A DNA stretch of 33,277 nt. It comes from a virus. The DNA lies in IMG/VR virus record IMGVR_UViG_3300021407_000034, positions 1 through 33,277 of that record. One strand, given 5' to 3'. This document shows, one piece after another, positions 13,679 through 20,217 of this stretch (position 1 is the stretch's first letter; each line of letters begins with the position of its first letter). The position numbers and the translations under genes were made by a program. Below the pieces are notes generated by a model. That model was not told the DNA's origin. It saw only the letters and a list, made by a program, of their open reading frames with translations, and ran no database searches.

Positions 13679-13832
13679 CGGGTACAGCGAAATAAACTGC
13701 AATTGTTGCCACATTGTGCTGGGCTGGTCGAGATGGTCGAGAGGGATGCTCCCGCACATGCTGTGCGAAACCTGTTATCAAATGACGGTTGTCGAGGACG
13801 ACTCACAATCCAGCGGAGGCGAGAAGCCGTGA
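13671..13832 (+). CDS. Zinc-finger-like microprotein, 53 aa
   Basis: GTG 13671 within the end of the previous gene, preceded by GGAGGAACTAAGC. CNCCHIVLGW and CETCYQM form a C4-type pair. It ends SSGGEKP in another copy of the AGCGGAGG junction. Confidence 0.5.
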   Translation: MSSGYSEINCNCCHIVLGWSRWSRGMLPHMLCETCYQMTVVEDDSQSSGGEKP

Positions 13833-14044
13833 TTTGTCAGTACTGTAAAGAGGACTATGAAGATCGGCCGTCTGCAGCCAAGCTGCATAACAAGGCGTCT
13901 TGGTCATTGGTTATGCCGGATTGCATCAGATTCCCTTGCACGTGTCTCCCACATCAGGGGCCTTTCCATGTTGAGAGTTGCCCAAGACGGACTTATTGGG
14001 ATCGTGAGCTGAATCGTAGTTTAGGAGGCGATGGGCATGGATGA
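13829..14044 (+). CDS. Zinc-finger-like microprotein, 71 aa
   Basis: GTG 13829 in GTGA overlap. CQYCKEDYED at the start, then FPCTCLPHQGPFHVESC. No family assigned. Confidence 0.5.
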   Translation: MICQYCKEDYEDRPSAAKLHNKASWSLVMPDCIRFPCTCLPHQGPFHVESCPRRTYWDRELNRSLGGDGHG

Positions 14045-14252
14045 AATCTGCATCACATGCCGGTATCCAAAGAGCCAGCACAGGGCTATGGGGACGCCGC
14101 TTAGGTTCTGGTGTCCGCCACGACAGACAGAATTCTCGCCGTGTCAGCATAAGAACCGACAAGGGTGGGGCTCGTTCTGTAGCGACGGCACGAGCGATGG
14201 TCGTTCTACCTGCCTAGATTGCGGCCATGTAATCGAATGGAAGCCCACGTGA
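14037..14252 (+). CDS. Zinc-finger-like microprotein, 71 aa
   Basis: ATG 14037 is preferred over 14031: AGGAGG lies 8 bases before it but only 2 before 14031. CITCRYPKSQHRAMG and CLDCGHVIEW form two Cys pairs, with further Cys and His between. Last clearly AT-richer gene of the island. Confidence 0.55.
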   Translation: MDEICITCRYPKSQHRAMGTPLRFWCPPRQTEFSPCQHKNRQGWGSFCSDGTSDGRSTCLDCGHVIEWKPT

Positions 14253-14449
14253 ATCTGCCCGATGACCTCGTCGAGCGCCTGTATCGGCACCTGAGTGCTT
14301 GGGGTAATCCAGATGCCTATCGCGGGCCGAGGACCGGCGGCGTGCTTCAAGGGTGTCCGCGTGGGGCTCCGCCTACGCCAGCGAGAATGGCAGCGATTCA
14401 CAGACTCATGGCCAAACAACTTCGAGACGCAATGGACGACGCCACATGA
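14249..14449 (+). CDS. Hypothetical protein, 66 aa
   Basis: GTG 14249 in GTGA overlap; ATG 14237 upstream is an alternative. LPDDLVERLYRHLSAWGNPD, then a Gly/Pro loop and a helix (ARMAAIHRLMAKQLRDAM). Unknown. Confidence 0.5.
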   Translation: MNLPDDLVERLYRHLSAWGNPDAYRGPRTGGVLQGCPRGAPPTPARMAAIHRLMAKQLRDAMDDAT

Positions 14450-14601
14450 AGCGATTACGTAGATGGCTGTTTCGATGGTGCTTGCGTCACGAGACGGTGT
14501 CGGAGTGGGTGGACGATGTCCTCATCCCCGAGATCCGTCGCGCGCACTCATTCAAGACCGAATCCACGGGTGGCGCGAATCCGATCACCGGTGGCATGTG
14601 A
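14446..14601 (+). CDS. Small basic protein, 51 aa
   Basis: ATGA-coupled. MKRLRRWLFRWCLRHETVSE is a basic amphipathic N-terminus. It ends ...GGM inside the first copy of a 16-bp repeat. Confidence 0.45.
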   Translation: MKRLRRWLFRWCLRHETVSEWVDDVLIPEIRRAHSFKTESTGGANPITGGM

Positions 14602-14602
14602 A
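14587..14602 (+). repeat. Direct repeat ACCGGTGGCATGTGAA, copy 1
   Basis: Exact 16-bp repeat of 14700-14715. Each copy holds the stop of one small gene and the GTG start of the next (catGTGaa). Confidence 0.65.
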
Positions 14603-14714
14603 CGACGACAACGACGGCCGCGCGTGGCTCGTGTTCTTCATTTACGTGCTGGTGGTGGCGACGATCATCGCCGTCGGCTCGTTGCTGTCAAAGTCTCCTA
14701 CCGGTGGCATGTGA
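14598..14714 (+). CDS. Single-span membrane peptide, 38 aa
   Basis: GTG 14598 in GTGA overlap. Acidic start MNDDNDGR, one span (WLVFFIYVLVVATIIAVGSL), end SPTGGM in the second repeat copy. Confidence 0.5.
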   Translation: MNDDNDGRAWLVFFIYVLVVATIIAVGSLLSKSPTGGM

Positions 14715-14715
14715 A
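14700..14715 (+). repeat. Direct repeat ACCGGTGGCATGTGAA, copy 2
   Basis: Second exact copy, 113 bp after the first, at the end of the membrane peptide gene. Confidence 0.65.
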
Positions 14716-14773
14716 ATATGAACGCCGGGTCATTACCTACTTCTTGAGTGAAGTGTGGGCGTGGTGGGGTTAG
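14711..14773 (+). CDS. Possible 20-aa peptide
   Basis: GTG 14711 in a GTGA overlap opens MKYERRVITYFLSEVWAWWG. Only the coupling pattern and the repeat context support it; it may be untranslated. Confidence 0.2.
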   Translation: MKYERRVITYFLSEVWAWWG

Positions 14774-14776
14774 GCT
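14761..14776 (+). promoter_or_regulatory. Possible G-rich promoter-like element
   Basis: GTGGTGGGGT followed by TAGGCT resembles the motif found before the protease gene (21003) and the last gene (32464). It is 131 bp ahead of 14908. The rest of the 14774-14907 gap shows only a weak TTAGACT and a ribosome site (CCAGGAG). Confidence 0.25.
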
Positions 14777-14907
14777 AGTCCAGCCAGCCACGATAAAATT
14801 AGCCCGGTGTGATTATCCCCGCAGATCGCCGACAGGCAGCGGTTCTGTACTTCCACCGGGAGACCCGCAAGTGTTAGACTCCGGCCTTCCTCACCAGGAG
14901 ATCGACC

Positions 14908-15543
14908 ATGAAAAATTTGTTAGTCAAAGCGTTTGTTGCGGCCAGCTTGCTGGTGTTCGCGGGCGCGACCTTTGCGCAAGCCGCTCCCGCACTCCAAGGC
15001 ACCGTCACCTTAACCGCAGTCCCGACTTCGGCCAAGGGCAGCGTCGCCGCAGTCCTGACGTGGTCAACGACGCCCAACGCCAACGGCGTCGCCGCGTCGA
15101 GCTGCACCGCGAGCAACGGCTGGACCGGGACCCTCGCGACTTCCGGTACACAGACCGAGCCCGTGACCACGGTCACGACCACGTACTCGATCACCTGCAC
15201 CTGGAACGACTTGACAGCGGCCATGGTCTGGGTCAATCCGACCAAAGACAGCTCTGGGGCGACGTTGACGGATTTGACGGGTAACAACGTCTACACGGCG
15301 ACGTCGGCCACCGGACCCTGGACATTGGCCAAGGCCCTGACGCCAGCCGTTACCAGCTACCTGTTGACGGGATTGCCGGTCGGCACGAACTACGTCGAGG
15401 TCACGGCAGTGTCCGCGTCAGAGGGCGAGGGTTCGGCTTCGAACGTCGGCAGCAAAGTCAATGGTCCGGCGACGGCCTCGACCACGACCGTGGTCACGGT
15501 GATTGCAGTTCCCTTGGGTCCGAGCACCTTAGTCATCAAATGA
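14908..15543 (+). CDS. Secreted Thr/Ser/Ala-rich beta protein, 211 aa
   Basis: ATG 14908 follows CAGGAGATCGACC. The signal peptide is residues 1-26 (MKNLLVKAFVAASLLVFAGA, ending AQA). The mature part reads as two Ig/FnIII-like beta sandwiches: VTLTAVPTSAKGSVAAVLTW..., two Cys in SSCTASNGW/SITCTW, then YLLTGLPVGTNYVEVTAVSA, a typical FnIII G-strand end. It directly precedes and overlaps the MuF-like gene by 4 nt. An exported protein inside the head operon is unusual; it might decorate virions or the cell surface. Confidence 0.65.
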   Translation: MKNLLVKAFVAASLLVFAGATFAQAAPALQGTVTLTAVPTSAKGSVAAVLTWSTTPNANGVAASSCTASNGWTGTLATSGTQTEPVTTVTTTYSITCTWNDLTAAMVWVNPTKDSSGATLTDLTGNNVYTATSATGPWTLAKALTPAVTSYLLTGLPVGTNYVEVTAVSASEGEGSASNVGSKVNGPATASTTTVVTVIAVPLGPSTLVIK

Positions 15544-16670
15544 AGATTGGACACCGCGCCTTCCTCGACATCGAGCATGCGACAGCGCAGCCGGTGGTCG
15601 AGGCTTGGCGCAAGTACTTTTTGGGGATCGAGCACAACCTCAAGCGTGCAATTAATGTCAAAAATTGGACATTAGCCGGGTCCATTGTCGATTCCATCAA
15701 CACCGAGCACCTGGTCCTGGACCACGCCAAGCGCACGAACTTGTTGGCGACCGCCGCGCTGTTGCTCGGCGTCTCGCGGGTGCGCGAGATCCGCGACTAT
15801 CGGCTCAGCCCCGACAACGTCAGATCCGTGGGTAACGGCGTCACACAGTGGGGCTTTGTCGTGGGCCGGAACCTGGCGGCGACCGTGCGCAAGCGCCTAC
15901 ACGTCAAGATCGCGGCCATTGAACACGGGGTCAGGCAGAAGCCGCAGATCATCAAAGACGAGATCGAGCAAGAGCTGCAAACCGAGTCCCCCGAGATTTG
16001 GATGGAGGTCGAGGACCTGATGGAAGACGCCACGGAGTTCGGGGTGTCGATGTCCACGCTCGCCGCGAGCCTACTGACATCCCGGCTCTCGAACTACGGC
16101 GCGTTGAGCACGATGTACAGTGCAGGCGCCGAGCGCTACATGATCAGTGCGATCCTCGACGACAACACCTGCGACGTATGCGAGGCCCTAGATGGTCAAA
16201 TATTCCCGGTCGCCGACGGCGTCCGCCAAGCCACCGCCGTCATGGATGCCGAGGACCCAGACAGTCTCGCCGACATCGCGCCTTGGCCGGATCAAGACGA
16301 GGACAGTGTCAATTCTATACAGGACGCCGATGCTCAGGACCTGGTTGACGCTGGCCTACAACTGCCGCCGTACCATCCTTTTTGCCGGTGTATTACAGTG
16401 GATGTGGATGACGAAGAAGTGGCCGACGACAGCGCGAGTGCCGATTCCGCCACCGAAGAAGCGGAGACCGATGCCCCCGACTTAAGCGCGTCGGTGCTTG
16501 CGACGCTTTTGGGGTTTGCGACGGGGATCGGGGTCGGGGTAGCGCTCGGCGGCGGTGACCAGGAGCTGGAAGCTGCCGTAGATCAGGGCGAAGACCAGGA
16601 TGCCTACGACGAGGGTGAACCGGCCCAGCAACCCAAGAAGCGCAAGAAGCCGGTCGATCACACTCTGTAG
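15540..16670 (+). CDS. MuF/SPP1 gp7-like minor head protein, 376 aa
   Basis: ATGA-coupled to the secreted gene. The body is helical. At residues 197-225 comes the MuF signature AERYMISAILDDNTCDVCEA with C211xxC214 and DGQIFPV, completed by LPPYHPFCRC (275-284). This Cys/His arrangement marks MuF head-morphogenesis proteins, which sit at the portal and can be ejected with DNA. The C-terminus adds an acidic linker, a hydrophobic Gly/Ala stretch (SASVLATLLGFATGIGVGVA) and a basic KKRKK tail, which are extra to a minimal MuF. It lies 13.8 kb downstream of the portal gene rather than next to it. A diverged palindrome is at 15647. Confidence 0.8.
   Translation: MKIGHRAFLDIEHATAQPVVEAWRKYFLGIEHNLKRAINVKNWTLAGSIVDSINTEHLVLDHAKRTNLLATAALLLGVSRVREIRDYRLSPDNVRSVGNGVTQWGFVVGRNLAATVRKRLHVKIAAIEHGVRQKPQIIKDEIEQELQTESPEIWMEVEDLMEDATEFGVSMSTLAASLLTSRLSNYGALSTMYSAGAERYMISAILDDNTCDVCEALDGQIFPVADGVRQATAVMDAEDPDSLADIAPWPDQDEDSVNSIQDADAQDLVDAGLQLPPYHPFCRCITVDVDDEEVADDSASADSATEEAETDAPDLSASVLATLLGFATGIGVGVALGGGDQELEAAVDQGEDQDAYDEGEPAQQPKKRKKPVDHTL
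15647..15660. repeat. Palindrome variant TGCAATTAATGTCA
   Basis: Twelve of 14 bases match TGCAATTAATTGCA. It lies in the MuF-like gene and is read as GCA-ATT-AAT, the same frame as the copy at 1897. Confidence 0.45.
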
Positions 16671-16687
16671 TAACATAACGCATCCCT

Positions 16688-16716
16688 TTGACAAACGCTA
16701 ACTGGAGAGGTACGCT
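16688..16716 (+). promoter_or_regulatory. Repeated promoter-like box, copy 5
   Basis: TTGACAAACGCTAA, 17-bp spacer, then TACGCT (16711-16716). It is the only box lying wholly between genes here; downstream is a CATAGTAGA stretch also seen after the copy at 18497, then GAGGAG and the ATG at 16752. Confidence 0.7.
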
Positions 16717-16751
16717 ACAGCATAGTAGACCTTTCAACTGAGGAGTGTGTC

Positions 16752-17111
16752 ATGAAATTGCGACAACTGTTGATACCGATTGGGATGGTGGTGATGATGA
16801 TCGTGGCCACGGGTCCGGCGCGCGCCGCAGGGCCGCTGGCAGATGCCCTCGACGACTACGACTTCGCCAAGAAGGTGCTGGTGTCTCACGTCAATCTCAG
16901 GGACCGCGCGTGGACGTCGAACGTCAACGCCATGGACCGAGCCGAGTTCTGTAGCGCCTACCACCGCGTGATCCGTGCGTTCTTCAACATGCGCGACAGC
17001 GACGGCTACACGGCGTGGTTGAGCAAGACCCTGGGCTCAGCTTTCGACCTGGACTACGTCAATCAAGGCAGTGTCGAAGTTTACATATGCCATAGTTCAG
17101 GCGGCTATTGA
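16752..17111 (+). CDS. Secreted hypothetical protein, 119 aa
   Basis: ATG 16752 follows TGAGGAGTGTGTC. The signal peptide is about residues 1-25 (MKLRQLLIPIGMVVMMIVAT, ending ARA). The mature part is helical with two Cys (EFCSAYHRVIRAFFNMRDSD and YICHSSGGY). No family recognised; probably periplasmic. Confidence 0.6.
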   Translation: MKLRQLLIPIGMVVMMIVATGPARAAGPLADALDDYDFAKKVLVSHVNLRDRAWTSNVNAMDRAEFCSAYHRVIRAFFNMRDSDGYTAWLSKTLGSAFDLDYVNQGSVEVYICHSSGGY

Positions 17112-17119
17112 CAGGATGT

Positions 17120-17167
17120 TTGACAAACGCTAAACTGAAGCCGAATCGAAACAGCATGGAGACGAAA
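17120..17167 (+). promoter_or_regulatory. Repeated box copy 6 plus ATGGAGA leader
   Basis: TTTGACAAACGCTAAA at 17119-17134 but no clear TANNNT at 16-18 bp (17 bp gives GAATCG). The leader ACAGCATGGAGACGAAA follows, with the SAS-like ribosome site shared with 18560, 18882 and 19496. It could be a weaker promoter or an operator site. Confidence 0.5.
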
Positions 17168-17506
17168 ATGAATGTAGCGAAAGAGATCCTGGCCCAGCTC
17201 GGCGGCAACAAGTTTTGCGCGATGACCGGGGCCAAGCAGTTTGTGGGCACGGCCAACGAGCTGCGGTTCAAGTTACCGGGAGGCGGTGGTTTCGCGACCT
17301 CCGGCATCAACTACGTCGTCGTGCGCCTGGAAGCCAGCGACACCTACACCGTCGAGTTCTACCGCGTGCGCGCGATGAAGATGACTTTAGTCAGCAAACA
17401 CCAGGACGTTTACAACGACGCGCTCCAGAGCGTGTTCACGATGGCCACGGGCCTGTACACGAACCTGGGGAAGATTGTGATCAATGGAGGCCAGTTATCG
17501 GCTTGA
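17168..17506 (+). CDS. Conserved phage/plasmid hypothetical protein (AKEILAQLGGNKF family), 112 aa
   Basis: ATG 17168 is chosen, 7 bases after GGAGA; the in-frame ATG at 17156 overlaps that ribosome site. NVAKEILAQLGGNKFCAMTG, then NELRFKLPGGGGFATSGINY and DTYTVEFYRVRAM match a small protein I recall from many phages and plasmids. Its function is unknown to me. Confidence 0.7.
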   Translation: MNVAKEILAQLGGNKFCAMTGAKQFVGTANELRFKLPGGGGFATSGINYVVVRLEASDTYTVEFYRVRAMKMTLVSKHQDVYNDALQSVFTMATGLYTNLGKIVINGGQLSA

Positions 17507-17519
17507 TGAGGAGATTGAG

Positions 17520-17675
17520 ATGAGTAGCAGCAGATGGTTTTGCGGTTGGTTCGTGTATCGGGTAGGCAAGAACTACTACGCGACCAAGGCCGGGGCCAGC
17601 AGATTGACAGCATCCAGCAACTTCGGAATACGTCGGCAGATCGTTGCCCGGCGTCGGGAGGAATGCCTTGCCTAA
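17520..17675 (+). CDS. Small basic protein, 51 aa
   Basis: ATG 17520 after GAGGAGATTGAG. SSSRWFCGWFVYRVGKNYYA then ASSNFGIRRQIVARRREE. Aromatic N-terminus and basic C-terminal helix; unknown. Confidence 0.5.
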   Translation: MSSSRWFCGWFVYRVGKNYYATKAGASRLTASSNFGIRRQIVARRREECLA

Positions 17676-17859
17676 CAACACCTTCAAGGGCTGGGAGGTC
17701 GTGTATAACGGCTTCGCGCCGATCACCGGTCGCTACAAAGCCCGACGCCACGGCGTGACGATGTGCGCGGGTACTCGCGCGGGCCTGGAGTCGATGATCA
17801 CCAAGCGCAACCAAGACGAGCGCGAACGCCTTCACCTAGAAGCCGGACACCGACCATGA
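17668..17859 (+). CDS. Hypothetical protein with TTG start, 63 aa
   Basis: TTG 17668 is 6 bases after GGGAGGA and overlaps the previous gene by 8 nt; no ATG in this frame fits. PNNTFKGWEVVYNGFAPITG, RYKARRHGVTMCAGTRAGLE and a basic helix suggest a small alpha/beta protein. Unknown. Confidence 0.5.
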   Translation: MPNNTFKGWEVVYNGFAPITGRYKARRHGVTMCAGTRAGLESMITKRNQDERERLHLEAGHRP

Positions 17860-17996
17860 AAATCGTCATCTATCACGGCATCGAATGGGGCAGCCTCGTC
17901 GAGCGCGGCTGGGTCACTCACGAAGTCAGCGAGCCCTTCAACGGCGTTCGCATGGCCACCATGGTCTATGTGCCTCGTGGCTATTGGCGGATGTGA
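17856..17996 (+). CDS. Hypothetical protein, 46 aa
   Basis: ATGA-coupled. MKIVIYHGIEWGSLVERGWV then GVRMATMVYVPRGYWRM reads like a small beta protein. Unknown. Confidence 0.5.
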   Translation: MKIVIYHGIEWGSLVERGWVTHEVSEPFNGVRMATMVYVPRGYWRM

Positions 17997-18460
17997 AAGT
18001 CGTGAAATTAATTGCACTTCTGGCCGTAGTCTTGGTGTCCGTATCACATGCTGGCGTCCAGCAACCGGCAACCGATCCCGTCGTGTGCCTGGCGCGGAAC
18101 ATCTACTTCGAGGCGCAGGGCGAGGGCTACGAAGGCCGAGTCGCCGTCGCCCAGGTCACGATCAACCGCGCCATCACCATCGACCGCGTCTGCGATACCG
18201 TGTACTTCAAGAAGGTCAACGGCGCGGGTCACAAGGTCGCTGCGTTTTCATGGACCCTGGGCGCAGCCTGGCGCGCACGCGGGCCGATCAACGCCCGCGT
18301 CATGGATCAGTGTCAGGCCATTGCCCGCGCCGTGCTGGCGGGCGATATACGCGGGCATCTGGCGAACAACGTCACCTACTACCACACTCTAGGTTGCAAC
18401 CCAGGGTGGCACCACCACTTCGTCTGCCGCATCGGCAACCACCTGTTTTACTCGGGGTGA
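17993..18460 (+). CDS. Secreted SleB/CwlJ-type cell-wall hydrolase (Hydrolase_2), 155 aa
   Basis: GTG 17993 in GTGA overlap; a second GTG at 18002 is possible. The signal peptide is about residues 1-20 (VKVVKLIALLAVVLVSVSHA). The domain starts CLARNIYFEAQGEGYEGRVA, with the catalytic-type Glu at E40 in YFEAxGE, followed by VAQVTINRA, FSWTLG, AIARAVLAG, NVTYYHT, NPGW and IGNHLFY, all in SleB order. These enzymes cleave peptidoglycan glycan strands. With a Sec signal it could be the phage endolysin needing no holin channel, or a virion/periplasmic muralytic enzyme. No spanin pair or certain holin is adjacent. Confidence 0.8.
   Translation: MKVVKLIALLAVVLVSVSHAGVQQPATDPVVCLARNIYFEAQGEGYEGRVAVAQVTINRAITIDRVCDTVYFKKVNGAGHKVAAFSWTLGAAWRARGPINARVMDQCQAIARAVLAGDIRGHLANNVTYYHTLGCNPGWHHHFVCRIGNHLFYSG
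18006..18016. repeat. Half-palindrome AATTAATTGCA in signal-peptide codons
   Basis: Encodes LIA in the SleB-type signal peptide with the same bases as at 3243. Confidence 0.6.
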
Positions 18461-18496
18461 CATAATCCTGGGCACGATCAAAACTGTGAACTAGGT

Positions 18497-18526
18497 TTGA
18501 CAAACGCTAATTGACTGTGGCATAGT
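18497..18526 (+). promoter_or_regulatory. Repeated promoter-like box, copy 7
   Basis: TTTGACAAACGCTAATTG with -35 at 18497-18502. The best -10 is CATAGT (18521-18526) after 18 bp, a weaker fit than other copies. GTGAACTAGG upstream and the CAGCATGGAGATGGAAATG leader downstream are shared with the copy at 19433. Confidence 0.55.
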
Positions 18527-18559
18527 AGAGCCGTGGTCAGAAACAGCATGGAGATGGAA

Positions 18560-18772
18560 ATGAAGAACTGGGAAATTGAGATCATCAAGCACGGTGCCCG
18601 CTACTGGGGCTTCGTGGTTCGGAACCCAGAAGGCGGCAGCTACGGCAGCCACCGGCAGTCGATGATCGCTGCTAGGACTGAAGCCTTCCGCAGCGTTCCC
18701 CACGGCGCGAACTTTTCGCTCGTGATCAACGGCAAGACCATGGTGTCAGCCAGTCAGGAGTCAGCGTCATGA
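18560..18772 (+). CDS. Hypothetical protein, 70 aa
   Basis: ATG 18560, six bases after GGAG, is preferred over in-frame ATGs 18548 and 18554 that overlap the ribosome site. MKNWEIEIIKHGARYWGFVV then GSYGSHRQSMIAARTEAFRS is a small alpha/beta protein. Unknown. Confidence 0.6.
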   Translation: MKNWEIEIIKHGARYWGFVVRNPEGGSYGSHRQSMIAARTEAFRSVPHGANFSLVINGKTMVSASQESAS

Positions 18773-18867
18773 GCGCCGAAGTCCTGGTGTTTCGGTTTCC
18801 TGCCTACGCCTGCGCCTTGAGCCTCGCGTATGCGCTGTGGACCGTCGTCAAGTGTCTTGTGTTTTAA
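18769..18867 (+). CDS. Single-span membrane peptide, 32 aa
   Basis: ATGA-coupled. MSAEVLVFRFPAYACALSLA then YALWTVVKCLVF is hydrophobic throughout. The leader of the next gene starts at its stop codon. Confidence 0.45.
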   Translation: MSAEVLVFRFPAYACALSLAYALWTVVKCLVF

Positions 18868-18881
18868 GCATGGAGATGAAA

Positions 18882-19238
18882 ATGGAAAGACAATCATTTG
18901 CAGAGGCCGTGGCCGCGTTTTTGGCCTACGCCAGCAACGACTACCACGTGCAGTGGAAAGGTCACAACGCCAGCTTCGAGGTCGTCGTCGAGAAGGCCGG
19001 ACGCCGGTACACTCGCGTGATCCACCAGGAGCGGGACGCCAACGGCAAAGCCTGCCATCGCGGTTCCCACAGCTTTATCGTGATGGAGGACTACTTGACT
19101 CCCCAGGGCCTCAGCCTCAAGCAGGGCGACGTCCTCAAGTGTGCGAGCTGGAAGGCACCGGCCATGAATTTCGTGCGCTGCAACGTCTTCAACCAAGCCA
19201 GTTTCAAGGGTCATGTGCAGTGGACGGGCGTGTCATGA
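18882..19238 (+). CDS. Hypothetical protein, 118 aa
   Basis: ATG 18882 after AGCATGGAGATGAAA, the shared leader, here without a TTGACA box. SFAEAVAAFLAYASNDYHVQ, a beta-rich middle (HNASFEVVVEKAGRRYTRVI) and CASWKAPAMNFVRCNVFNQA. Could be a small enzyme-like fold, but no motif is diagnostic. Confidence 0.6.
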   Translation: MERQSFAEAVAAFLAYASNDYHVQWKGHNASFEVVVEKAGRRYTRVIHQERDANGKACHRGSHSFIVMEDYLTPQGLSLKQGDVLKCASWKAPAMNFVRCNVFNQASFKGHVQWTGVS

Positions 19239-19465
19239 TCCGCGTGTACTTCGGCAAGGCCGGAAGCGTGGAGTGCGTCTGCCACGAGTACGGCGACGGC
19301 TATCCGTGCGGGCCGCATCTGTGCTGCCAGCATAACGGCCAGAGCCAGTCGTCGCCGTGCGTCATCACGCGCACACGCGCGACCTGGGACGCGATTCGCG
19401 CTGCGCACATCAAAAAATGTGAACTGGATCGTTTGACAAACGCTAATTGTGGTGTTACTGTATAG
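19235..19465 (+). CDS. Cys-rich hypothetical protein, 76 aa
   Basis: ATGA-coupled. VECVCHEYGDGYPCGPHLCC gives five Cys and His in a row typical of metal-binding knuckles, with two later Cys. The last residues (LTNANCGVTV) come from the promoter box at 19433 being read as coding. Confidence 0.5.
   Translation: MIRVYFGKAGSVECVCHEYGDGYPCGPHLCCQHNGQSQSSPCVITRTRATWDAIRAAHIKKCELDRLTNANCGVTV
19433..19461 (+). promoter_or_regulatory. Repeated promoter-like box, copy 8
   Basis: TTTGACAAACGCTAATTG, -35 19433-19438, 17-bp spacer, TACTGT (19456-19461). It overlaps the 3' end of the preceding gene. The leader AATAGCATGGAGACGGAA leads to ATG 19496. Confidence 0.75.
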
Positions 19466-19495
19466 GCGTGGTTCGGAAATAGCATGGAGACGGAA

Positions 19496-19726
19496 ATGAA
19501 AAAGTTCAAAGTCAAGATGGTGGTCTCGGAGTCCGGGAACGCGGTTTTCGAGGCATTCGCCACCGCCAAAGAAGCCAAAGCCTTCGCCGCTGAGCGGCTG
19601 GCGGCGGGCGTGAAAGACGCCATCTACCTCGGCAATACCACGCAGAAGGCGAAAGACGCCTTGATGCGCTCGATGGGCCTAGTCAAGGTCCGGGGCGCGG
19701 TCTCGGGCTCGGTCTACTGGGAGTAA
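19496..19726 (+). CDS. Hypothetical protein, 76 aa
   Basis: ATG 19496 is 6 bases after GGAGA; the ATG at 19484 lies over that site. MKKFKVKMVVSESGNAVFEA then Ala/Lys helix (TAKEAKAFAAERLAAG). It looks like a compact beta-alpha protein. Unknown. Confidence 0.6.
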   Translation: MKKFKVKMVVSESGNAVFEAFATAKEAKAFAAERLAAGVKDAIYLGNTTQKAKDALMRSMGLVKVRGAVSGSVYWE

Positions 19727-19729
19727 GCC

Positions 19730-19957
19730 ATGGCCAAACTGAGTTACCAATTGACTCTCAAGGGCGCGCGGATGTCCCGCACCAAGAACATGAAGTTGGC
19801 CAGAAACCCGTCACTGAATTCGGCATCGCGGGCGTTCTATGTGACGCGAGCGCGGCGCGCGAATCGTCAGATAGTCAAACACCTGCGTCGGCTCACGATA
19901 GCGACGCGGTTGATAAAGGCAGCAGCAGCGCGGGTGCGCGCGGAGTACGCGTCATGA
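19730..19957 (+). CDS. Very basic small protein, 75 aa
   Basis: ATG 19730 after GGGAGTAAGCC. Rich in Arg/Lys (RTKNMKLARNPSLNSASRAF, RARRANRQIVKHLRRLTIAT). Likely nucleic-acid binding by charge; no family. Confidence 0.5.
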   Translation: MAKLSYQLTLKGARMSRTKNMKLARNPSLNSASRAFYVTRARRANRQIVKHLRRLTIATRLIKAAAARVRAEYAS

Positions 19958-20217
19958 GCATCGAGCTGAAGAAAAATTCGATCTACAGAGACGGCTGGGG
20001 CCGCGAGGTCTGGATCATCGGCGAGACCAAGAATTACCCGCAGTGGTATTGGTCGGTGCAGGGTGACTGGTACGAACGCGACACCGGCAAGATGCTGGGC
20101 TACCGCCGCGTCATGGTCAAGGACGAGCGCGGATTCTTGCAGGAGTCCGGCGAGCACTACGTCCACGCCGACGGCTACAGCAAGAACCTGGTGAGCTACG
20201 TGGGAGAGTACAAATGA
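19954..20217 (+). CDS. Hypothetical protein, 87 aa
   Basis: ATGA-coupled. Trp/Tyr-rich beta protein: NSIYRDGWGREVWIIGETKN, YPQWYWSVQGDWYERDTGKM. No motif assigned. Confidence 0.55.
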   Translation: MSIELKKNSIYRDGWGREVWIIGETKNYPQWYWSVQGDWYERDTGKMLGYRRVMVKDERGFLQESGEHYVHADGYSKNLVSYVGEYK

